Assembly (NCBI GenBank): GCA_018269075.1
Contig: JAFDVJ010000086.1
Location: 1 to 39,721 of the forward strand
Length of the DNA: 39,721 nucleotides
Source of the DNA: Acidobacteriota bacterium
GTDB lineage: Bacteria > Acidobacteriota > Blastocatellia > Pyrinomonadales > Pyrinomonadaceae
Direction of reading: 5' to 3'
Made by a program: the position numbers and the translations under genes
In this document: positions 25,226 to 31,958 of the stretch, in pieces
Layout: each line of letters begins with the position of its first letter
Position numbering within the stretch: the first letter of the stretch is position 1
Notes under the pieces: generated by a model
Seen by the model: the letters and a program-made list of their open reading frames with translations, nothing else
The model's database searches: none
What the model was told of the DNA's origin: nothing

Positions 25226-25511
25226 GCAGCGTTGTTCGGCACGGTAATTGACCGGGCCGGCGATTCGTTCGTGAACCGCGTTTTCGATTGAATTTGATTC
25301 GTCAGCCTGGCGAACAGCCGGTTTTTATCCACCAAAAACACCAAAAACACTAAATTTCTTTAGTGTCTTTTTAGTGTTTTTAGTGTGTTTCGTGGACCGA
25401 AAAACAACCGTTCGCCGGCCGGGCTTTTCATTTACCGGCAGATTTCGCGGCGTTTTGTCTCAAAAATTATTTAAAGCGCTTTTGAGCAATGATCGTGCCG
25501 GACAGTTCTGC
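25226..25511. mobile_element. MITE-like element, copy 2 (inverted relative to copy 1)
   Basis: 286 bp with ends GCAGCGTTGTTCGGCACG and, inverted, GCAGAACTGTCCGGCACG (14 of 18). It aligns along its whole length with the reverse complement of 16342-16612, with the same TTAGTGTTTTTAGTGTG hairpin core; the main difference is about 15 extra bases near 25470-25485. More diverged ends suggest it is older than copy 1. It lies upstream of the A2M gene and downstream of xseB. No target duplication is evident. Confidence 0.8.
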
Positions 25512-25581
25512 TAACCGAGTGTTCGTTTCGGCGAAGCCGGCGCGAAGATGAAGCGCTTTGACGCCGCTTGCGGCGATGTTT

Positions 25582-25606
25582 GCCGGCCGCGATGCCGGCG
25601 CTCCGG
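25582..25606. repeat. REP-like palindrome after xseB
   Basis: Read on the minus strand it is CCGGAGCGCCGGCATCGCGG followed by CCGGC: a GGAG head and a GCCGGC hairpin, the same design as the pair at 18770/19042. It ends five bases from the xseB stop codon. A weaker partner may lie at about 25563-25585 (GCCGCTTGCGGCGATG). Confidence 0.65.
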
Positions 25607-25611
25607 TTTGG

Positions 25612-25911
25612 TTAGAAGGGCGATTCGTCGTCGTCGAAGACGATCCGGCGTTTGATCTTCGGCGGGCGCGATTCCGCCGGTTCGTCCGGGTCGAGCTCTT
25701 TCAAAACCGGGTCGCCGCCCGATTCTTTGAGGAGAACCTCGATCCGGCGTTCGGCCTTGCCGAGCCGTTCCTGGCATTCGCGCGAAAGGCGGACGCCGTT
25801 TTCGAAGAGCTTGAGGCTTTCCTCGAGCGAAAGATCGCCGTCTTCGAGCTGACGGACGATTCGTTCGAGCTCGCCGAGAGAGGATTCGAATGTTTGGTTT
25901 TTCTGAGTCAT
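25612..25911 (-). CDS. xseB: Exodeoxyribonuclease VII small subunit
   Basis: 99 residues. The core is the XseB signature: FESSLGELERIVRQLEDGDL then SLEESLKLFENGVRLSREC (about 8-47) and a helix with LGKAERRIEVL. The tail is longer than in E. coli (80 residues) and charged. The small subunit joins XseA to form exonuclease VII, which degrades single-stranded DNA from both ends in repair. Unusually it is not next to xseA: a DUF2939-like membrane gene and a heptamer palindrome separate them, though all run in the same direction. Confidence 0.93.
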   Translation of the reverse strand: MTQKNQTFESSLGELERIVRQLEDGDLSLEESLKLFENGVRLSRECQERLGKAERRIEVLLKESGGDPVLKELDPDEPAESRPPKIKRRIVFDDDESPF

Positions 25912-25925
25912 AGTGTTTGAAAAGC

Positions 25926-26023
25926 AGTCTTGAGTCTTAAGTCTTGAGTCTTAAGTCGGTTGAATAATGACTAATAATCCGGTATTCAAGGACTCAAGAC
26001 TCAAGACTCAAGACTCAGGACTT
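25926..26023. repeat. Heptamer-armed palindrome (AGTCTTG family)
   Basis: Left arm 25926-25958 is AGTCTTGAGTCTTAAGTCTT-type, four to five heptamers; right arm 25987-26023 is its inverted counterpart (GACTCAAGACTCAAGACTC). The loop is about 28 bases. It fills the gap between the DUF2939-like gene stop (8 bases away) and the xseB start (15 bases away), so the xseB ribosome binding site may be influenced by the hairpin. Confidence 0.85.
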
Positions 26024-26030
26024 CAATCTC

Positions 26031-26828
26031 TTACTTGCTCCCGAAAATATCGTCGACCTTCTTTTTGAGATCCTCGAGATTCGGGACGTTCATCTTTTCG
26101 CCCGCTTTTTTGAGGGCTTCCTTGCTCGAGATCGCGATCAGCTCCTGACCGATGTTCTCGGCGATCCGTTTGGCGAGCGCCTCGTCCTTGATGCCGACGA
26201 CGCGCCATTTGTCGTTGAAGCGCTTCATCGTCAGCTCGAACGGCCGCTCGGGAATCTTGCTCGTGACGGTCGCCTGTTCGCCGTTCTGCTTGACGTCGAG
26301 ATAATAGCCCGCGCCGAGCGCGATCGCCCAGTAGGGGACGCTCGCGAAACTGCCGGTCTTGTCCTGGATGACGCGCGGCACTTCCTGGCGCGCGCGCTGC
26401 TTGATCGCCGGCAGGAGCGGCGACGAAACGTCCTTGATCTTCGCGATCTTGTCGGCCGGAATGTTTTTGCCGTAGAGCTCGGTCGCCTTGTCGGCGATCT
26501 GCGGCATAAAGCTGTCGACGACGGCGTCCGTGTCGACGAGCTCGTCGATCGCCTTCTGATCGTTGCGCCGGGCGGCGTCGACGAGCAGCGCGAGCGAATA
26601 CTGCGGCGAATTCTTGACGCCCTGCCAGTAAAAATAACCGACGACCGCGCCGACCAGCAGAATCACCCCGAGCAGCGCGCCGCCGATTCCGAGAATCTTC
26701 CCGCAGCCGCCGCGTTTTTTTCCGTCAGGCGATTTCTCGCTTTTGACCGGCGTTTTCGTTTCCTTCGGCGTTTCAGGCTGCGGTTCGTCCTTTTCCGGCT
26801 CGCTTAAATTGACCACAAATTGCGACAT
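26031..26828 (-). CDS. Single-pass membrane protein, DUF2939-like
   Basis: 265 residues. A Lys/Pro/Glu-rich cytoplasmic N-terminus (about 1-40), one transmembrane helix (about 46-68: LGIGGALLGVILLVGAVVGYFY), then a soluble domain beginning SPQYSLALLVDAARRNDQKA and LVDTDAVVDSF (about 74-105). This opening resembles DUF2939, a family of unknown function. The rest is helical with a K-rich end. Its start overlaps the xseA stop (TGATG), so it is translationally coupled to xseA. No role in exonuclease VII is known; the coupling is positional only. Confidence 0.7.
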   Translation of the reverse strand: MSQFVVNLSEPEKDEPQPETPKETKTPVKSEKSPDGKKRGGCGKILGIGGALLGVILLVGAVVGYFYWQGVKNSPQYSLALLVDAARRNDQKAIDELVDTDAVVDSFMPQIADKATELYGKNIPADKIAKIKDVSSPLLPAIKQRARQEVPRVIQDKTGSFASVPYWAIALGAGYYLDVKQNGEQATVTSKIPERPFELTMKRFNDKWRVVGIKDEALAKRIAENIGQELIAISSKEALKKAGEKMNVPNLEDLKKKVDDIFGSK

Positions 26829-28219
26829 CAGTCTTTCTCCGTTTCTAAAACCTCGGCTTTCAGTTTGCCATCGGCGAGCCGAATTTGCACGCGCTCGTTC
26901 GGCTTGATCTGCCCGACCGAACCGATTATTTTTCCGCTCTCGTTCTCGACGACCGCATAGCCGCGCCGGAGCACGGCGAGCGGCGAAAGCGCATCGAGCG
27001 AGGCCATTTCGATCTTCAGCCGCTCGTCGCTGGCGTCGATCAGCTTTCGGACGGCCGCCGCCTGCCGTTCCCGCAAAACGGCTAAACGCATTTTCCGGTC
27101 GTTTAGTTTCGACGACAATCTGACCGGCGACAGCCTCGACTGCAGCGCGTCGAGCCGCGCGTCGGCCCGTTGCAGCCGTTCGCGGAGCGTCTCAATGAGC
27201 CGCGCGCGCAGATCTTCGACCTCGTAACGCCAATCCCGGATTCGCTGCGGAAATTCCGTGAAGACCGGCGCGAGCGCGAGTTCCTGCAGGCGCGAGCGCG
27301 AATGCAGAAGCTTGTAATCGATCAATTGAAAAAGATCCTGCGTCCGCTGCTCGATAAAGGCTTCGATCCGGGATTCCGATTCGGCGACGATCTCGGCGGC
27401 GGCCGACGGCGTCGGTGCGCGCCGGTCGGCGACGAAATCGGCGATCGTCCAGTCGGTCTCGTGGCCGACGGCCGAGATGATCGGGATCTTCGACGCGCGG
27501 ATCGCGCGGGCCAGACGTTCCTCGTTGAACGCCCATAAATCCTCGGCCGAACCGCCGCCGCGCCCGACGATCAAAACGTCGATCCGCTCGTTTTCGCCGG
27601 CTTTTTCGTTGAATTCGTTGGCCGTCAGGATCGCCTGCCGGATCTCCTCGCCGGCCGCTTCGCCCTGCACGCGCGTCGGGATCAGGACGATCGAGACCGA
27701 CTGTGTCCGCCGCGACAAAACGTTTAAAATATCGTGAAAGGCCGCGCCGTTCGGGCTCGTCACGACGCCGACGCGGTGCGGAAAGAACGGCAGCGGGCGC
27801 TTCAGTTCTTCATCGAACAATCTTTCGCGGCCGAGCTTCAATTTGATCTGCTCGAACGCGACCTTGAGCGCGCCCTCGCCGACCGGTTCGAGCGATTCGA
27901 CGAGGATCTGGTATTCGCCCTTCGGCTCGTAAACGCTCAAGCGCCCGCGCACGCGCACCTGCAGGCCGTCGAACGGCTGAAATCTAATTCGCCAGTTCGA
28001 GCCGCGGTAACAGGCCGCCTTCAATTGCGAATCGCCGTCGTGCAGCGTGAAATACCAGTGCCCCGAAGCGGCCGCGACGAAATTGACGATCTCGCCTTCG
28101 AGCCAAACGGACGCGAACGCGCGCTCGATCGCCGCTTTGACCTGCGCGTTGACTTCCGAGACGGTCAGCGGGCGGTTCGCTTCGCCGTCGAAAAGCGATT
28201 GGAGAAGCTGAGATTTCAT
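26828..28219 (-). CDS. xseA: Exodeoxyribonuclease VII large subunit
   Basis: 463 residues from the ATG at 28219, which overlaps the previous gene's TGA (ATGA). A longer frame from 28336 would lie inside that gene and is rejected. An N-terminal OB-fold (LTVSEVNAQVKAAIERAF, SGHWYFTLHDGDSQLKA, about 18-110) precedes the catalytic domain with VGVVTSPNGAAFHDIL, VGRGGGSAEDLWAFNEE and SAVGHETDWTIADFVADRRA (about 140-300), then a long helical region and a C-terminal segment (LRRGYAVVENESGKII). All standard motifs are present. It removes single-stranded DNA ends in repair and needs XseB, encoded 1 kb downstream. Confidence 0.95.
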   Translation of the reverse strand: MKSQLLQSLFDGEANRPLTVSEVNAQVKAAIERAFASVWLEGEIVNFVAAASGHWYFTLHDGDSQLKAACYRGSNWRIRFQPFDGLQVRVRGRLSVYEPKGEYQILVESLEPVGEGALKVAFEQIKLKLGRERLFDEELKRPLPFFPHRVGVVTSPNGAAFHDILNVLSRRTQSVSIVLIPTRVQGEAAGEEIRQAILTANEFNEKAGENERIDVLIVGRGGGSAEDLWAFNEERLARAIRASKIPIISAVGHETDWTIADFVADRRAPTPSAAAEIVAESESRIEAFIEQRTQDLFQLIDYKLLHSRSRLQELALAPVFTEFPQRIRDWRYEVEDLRARLIETLRERLQRADARLDALQSRLSPVRLSSKLNDRKMRLAVLRERQAAAVRKLIDASDERLKIEMASLDALSPLAVLRRGYAVVENESGKIIGSVGQIKPNERVQIRLADGKLKAEVLETEKD

Positions 28220-29271
28220 TGTTTCTTCCGTTTTCCGACGATTTTCTTCGCCGGCTCCTCGACGAAATCGCCGTTCAGCGTCGGCGTCGGCCGCGGCGGC
28301 TCGACGCCGGTCGGAACGAGATAAACCTCGACCCACATCCGTTCGCGAAAGCCGCCGTCGACGATCGTCACGCGGCCCGGGTCGTATCTCCGAAAGGCGA
28401 TATACTTTCGCAGGTTGTTCGAGACGAAGAAAAACTCTTTTTTCGATTTCAAGCCGTTGCGGCTGCCGTAAATTATTATGTTACTCCGGGCCGTCGGATC
28501 GCTGTTAAGCATCAAAAAAACGGCATCCATTCGGGCGGCGATTTCCGAGTAAGGAACCATCGGAAACTCGTCGATAATCCGCGGGAACAATCCGATCCCG
28601 GTCGTCGCGAAAGCGTGCGGGCCGCATTCGGGCGAGAGACCTTTGACGATCACCGACGCGGTGACCTTTTCGGCGTCGGTGTTCGACAAATCGACCGCGA
28701 TCCGGTTCGTGCCCTGCCCGTCGACGATCCGGCCCGCCGAGACGCTCCATTCGAGCGAGTATTTAAGGTTTTCGGGCGCGCCTTTGACGACGACCGAAAA
28801 ATTAAGCGACTCGGTGCGCGTCCTGCCGAAGCCGTCGCCGGCGACGTTGATCTCCGGGCAATAGACGAGGTCTGATGACTTGAACGACGGCGTCGGACGC
28901 GGCATTTCCGCGCCGGCCGGCACGATCCAGAATTCGAGCGTCCGGTATTCGCGATAGCCGCCGTCGACCGTCTCGATCTGCCGCTTCGGCTCGTCCCACG
29001 AGCTGCTTATCCAGCTCAGCGCGCTTTTTGCCCATTCTTTCCCGCCTTCCAGCGGATACTTGCCCTTCCGGGCGTTGTAATAAACGACGACGCCCCGGCT
29101 CGCCGCCGGTTCGCGGCGCAGCCGTTCGTCGAAACGCTTGGCGCGGTCGTACAGCGGCGACACGAGTTCGGCCGGATAATCGGCGAATTCGTCGAATTTC
29201 AGAGCCGTCGCTTTCTGGCCGAAAATCGGGAGCGCGACCGCCAGAATGATGAATAAAAGTATATATTTCAT
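28216..29271 (-). CDS. Exported protein with duplicated FDEF/VDGG domain
   Basis: 351 residues with a signal peptide (MKYILLFIILAVALPIFGQ). Two related halves are visible: about 25-130 (FDEFADYP ... VVVYYNARKG ... VDGGYREYRTLEFWIVPAG, PRPTPSF) and about 235-335 (IDEFPMVPYSEIAARMDAV ... IIIYGSR ... VDGGFRERMWVEVYLVPTG, PRPTPTL). Between them is a beta-rich stretch (about 135-230) that could be an Ig-like fold. I know this domain only as a recurrent unnamed feature of acidobacterial exported proteins; its function is unknown. Its stop overlaps the xseA start by four bases, and it follows a DUF4919-like gene by 82 bases. Confidence 0.75.
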   Translation of the reverse strand: MKYILLFIILAVALPIFGQKATALKFDEFADYPAELVSPLYDRAKRFDERLRREPAASRGVVVYYNARKGKYPLEGGKEWAKSALSWISSSWDEPKRQIETVDGGYREYRTLEFWIVPAGAEMPRPTPSFKSSDLVYCPEINVAGDGFGRTRTESLNFSVVVKGAPENLKYSLEWSVSAGRIVDGQGTNRIAVDLSNTDAEKVTASVIVKGLSPECGPHAFATTGIGLFPRIIDEFPMVPYSEIAARMDAVFLMLNSDPTARSNIIIYGSRNGLKSKKEFFFVSNNLRKYIAFRRYDPGRVTIVDGGFRERMWVEVYLVPTGVEPPRPTPTLNGDFVEEPAKKIVGKRKKQ

Positions 29272-29353
29272 AGAATTTCGACTACATTTTGATCATCCAG
29301 TTTCATCGAAAAACCGGCCCGGGGCGAGTCCGAAAAACGCCGGCGGCCGTTCG

Positions 29354-30025
29354 TTATTTCCCGCCGAACATCTTCGTTTCGGCCGCCCAGACGATGTCGA
29401 TGTTGAAATAGATCTTGACGGTCTGGCTGGTTTTCGGATCGGTGGCGGTGAGCACGTCGAACGTGTGACCGTCCTTGTTCAGAAGCCCCTGCGACCCGCG
29501 CTGGAGGCCGAGAAAACGGAGCATCGTGTATTCCTCGTCGATCGAGATCACGAGATACGGCGTCTTCTCGGAGAGCCCGTCGTTGCCGTCCTTGATCGAA
29601 TTCAGGAGCCCGAGCAGGACGGCCTTGTGAAATTCGGCCTTTTTGTCGTCCTTCAGCTCTTTCGCCGAAGTGTAGGCGACGTAATGCGCGTTGGCGTCGA
29701 CGTACATTTTTTCGAGATATTTCTCGGCCTCTTTGAGCGCGTCCTTGTAATTCTTGTCGTTGAACGGCTTGAAAAATTTCTCGCGCTCGGCTTTGTCGGG
29801 CCCGCTGTACGAATAGCCCTTCGTTTCGGTATAGGCGAGCCGCAGCCGCTTGTAATCGATGTTCGTGTCGCCCGCCTTCAGTTTCGCGACCAGCTCTTCG
29901 TAATCTTTGGCCGTCAGTTTGGCCGGCGGCGGCACCGGCGTTTCGGTCTTCGGGTTGTCCTGCGCGAAGCCCGCGAAAGTAAACAGAAAAACGGCGATCA
30001 ATGCTAAAAGATGTTTCGATTTCAT
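29354..30025 (-). CDS. Exported DUF4919-like protein
   Basis: 223 residues with a signal peptide (MKSKHLLALIAVFLFTFAGF, FAQ site). The mature part begins with a helical segment DYEELVAKLKAGDTNIDYKRLRLAYTET-type, contains a tyrosine-rich YSYSGPDKAEREKFF region, a helical middle and a closing beta strand with DPKTSQTVKIYFNIDI. This order resembles DUF4919, known from Bacteroidota and Acidobacteriota but without an assigned role. It lies 73 bases after the DUF4097/VWA gene and 82 bases before the FDEF gene, in the same run. Confidence 0.7.
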   Translation of the reverse strand: MKSKHLLALIAVFLFTFAGFAQDNPKTETPVPPPAKLTAKDYEELVAKLKAGDTNIDYKRLRLAYTETKGYSYSGPDKAEREKFFKPFNDKNYKDALKEAEKYLEKMYVDANAHYVAYTSAKELKDDKKAEFHKAVLLGLLNSIKDGNDGLSEKTPYLVISIDEEYTMLRFLGLQRGSQGLLNKDGHTFDVLTATDPKTSQTVKIYFNIDIVWAAETKMFGGK

Positions 30026-30098
30026 AAGATTTTTCGTTTGATATCGGGTTCGATGCCGCGCGCCCGCGGCGGGCTGTTTCCGGCCGAATAAAAAGCTG

Positions 30099-31952
30099 TC
30101 ACTTCGTCTCGGAGACGCCCTGTTTGACCTCGACGACCGAGCCGAGCCTGACGAACGTGTTGTCGCGCCTGATCCTGATCTTGAGGCGCGGCGAGGCGGT
30201 CGTCCTGTCGCTCGTCTCGACGAGGTTCGATTTAAAGGTCACCGAGTAGGCCGTCCGCAGCTGCAAAACGATGTCGTCGTAGGCCTTCTGGATCTGGCTG
30301 AGCTGCGTGATCGGGTAGTAAACGCCGCCCGAAACCTGCGCGAGCCGCTCGCCCTCGCCCTCGGCTTTCGTCGTCAAACCCATATATTTGGCGCGCAGCG
30401 GGTCGATGTTCGCGTTGAGATCGGCGTTCGAAGCGGCGATCAGCGCCGACGGCACGTAAAGCGGATAGATCAGCGCGCCGCTTTCCTGGATCGAACCGAG
30501 CAGCGCGTCGAACGGCAGAAACGAATGATTGTCGTCGCCGTCGGTCAGGACGACGACCGCCGACCGCTCGCCGCGCAGCGGCTTGAGCGTTTCGGCCAGC
30601 ACGTAGGCGAGCGCATCGTAATAGGCCGTCCCGCCGCCGGCGTCGAAGGTGTCGAGGCTCGCCGACAGTTTTCCCTTGTCGGTCGAGAAGGTCGAGATCT
30701 GCTTGACGTCCTCGTTGAAGATGATGATCGCGATCCGGTCGCGGCGGTCGGCCGTCTCGACGAACGCGCGGGCCGCCTTGCGGATGAAATCGACGTAGTT
30801 TTCGACGCTCCCGGAAACGTCGAGCAGGAGAACGAGATTGAACGGCGAGGTCGTCGGCTCGACCGACACGATCTCGCGCTCCTCGCCGCGCTCGAAAACC
30901 TGAAAGTCGTCTTTTTTGAGATCCGCGACCGCCCGGTTGTTGATGTCGGTGACGCGCGCGAGCACGGTTTTGACGTTGGCGTCGAAATAGATCTGGTTGT
31001 TCTTTTTCTGATTGAGCGACGGTTCGAACCGCGACGGCGGCAGCGTCGCCGCGTAATCGCCGAAATATTTCGGGCTCGCGCGGCGGATCGCTTCCATCAG
31101 AAGCGAATCGCCGCTCCGGATGATCGCTTTGGCGGCGTTCGTCAGCGGCCGTTCGCGCAGATCGGACGGCACTTCGTTCGGGTTGACGTTGAGCAGGACG
31201 ATCCCGCGCGCAGTCGTGAACCGCAGCGCGACCGACGATTGCTTTTCGTTTTTGTCCTTCGATTTCTTCTCTTTTTTGTCGTCTTTATTCTCGTCCGGCG
31301 CGCCGTCGGAGTTCGCGGGCGTTTCCGTCGATTCGGCGGTTTCTTCGTCCGGAATGCGGGAATTGCTGAACTTCGACTTCGGCGTCTTCTTTGTGACCCG
31401 GCCGCCGACGACGAACCGGCCGGCCGATTTTTCGCGGGTCTTGTCGAGCTCGACGTCGCTGACGTAGCGCGGGCGCGAGGCCGTCCAGACGAAATTGTAA
31501 TCGAGATTGTCGAGCGGCACGTCGGCCGCGATCGTCCCGGTTTCGGTCTCGACCTCGACGGCCGCGAAATCGCCCGAAACGCGGACTTCGCCGGCGCGGG
31601 TCAGAATCCGGAGGCTCGTCCGTTCGGGCACGACGAGCGTCAGATCGACGCGTTTTTTCGCGCCGGTCGGGACGACCGTGATCTGAGTTTTCCCTTTTTC
31701 GCCGCCGAGCCTGATCTCGCGTTCGGAGATCGATTTTTCGGAACTCGCGGTCAGCAGGCTCTTCGTTTCCGTCTTTTCGTCCGAATCAGAGCGGGGCGCC
31801 GTCACCTCGACACGGCCGTAATCGTTGACGATCTCGACGACCGCGCCCTTCGTCAGGTTCAATTCGCGTTTGTAATCCTGCGCCCCGACGCCGGCCGCGG
31901 CCAGCAGCAGAACCGGTAAAATCGAACAGATCTTCAGGAAACGAATCTTCAT
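30099..31952 (-). CDS. Exported DUF4097-like plus VWA-domain protein
   Basis: 617 residues. A signal peptide (about 1-24) is followed by a beta-rich DUF4097-like adhesin region (about 28-165: VEIVNDYGRVEVTAP, LRILTRAGEVRVSGDFAAV). A highly charged Lys/Asp/Glu linker follows (about 205-245), then a segment YFDANVKTVLARVTDINNRA leading into a VWFA-related domain (about 335-600) with MIDAS motif DVSGS at Asp378 and VVLTDGDDNHS. The protein is probably periplasmic and binds its partner through a metal-dependent site. It begins 6 bases after the Ser/Thr kinase gene, so the two are co-transcribed. The joining of the two domain types in one protein is noteworthy. Confidence 0.85.
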   Translation of the reverse strand: MKIRFLKICSILPVLLLAAAGVGAQDYKRELNLTKGAVVEIVNDYGRVEVTAPRSDSDEKTETKSLLTASSEKSISEREIRLGGEKGKTQITVVPTGAKKRVDLTLVVPERTSLRILTRAGEVRVSGDFAAVEVETETGTIAADVPLDNLDYNFVWTASRPRYVSDVELDKTREKSAGRFVVGGRVTKKTPKSKFSNSRIPDEETAESTETPANSDGAPDENKDDKKEKKSKDKNEKQSSVALRFTTARGIVLLNVNPNEVPSDLRERPLTNAAKAIIRSGDSLLMEAIRRASPKYFGDYAATLPPSRFEPSLNQKKNNQIYFDANVKTVLARVTDINNRAVADLKKDDFQVFERGEEREIVSVEPTTSPFNLVLLLDVSGSVENYVDFIRKAARAFVETADRRDRIAIIIFNEDVKQISTFSTDKGKLSASLDTFDAGGGTAYYDALAYVLAETLKPLRGERSAVVVLTDGDDNHSFLPFDALLGSIQESGALIYPLYVPSALIAASNADLNANIDPLRAKYMGLTTKAEGEGERLAQVSGGVYYPITQLSQIQKAYDDIVLQLRTAYSVTFKSNLVETSDRTTASPRLKIRIRRDNTFVRLGSVVEVKQGVSETK

Positions 31953-31958
31953 CTTTTT

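Noticed and set aside
28220..28336. Longer N-terminus for XseA
   Set aside because: It would overlap the preceding gene by about 120 bases and adds Arg-rich sequence not found in XseA; the ATG at 28219 overlaps the preceding stop in the usual ATGA way.
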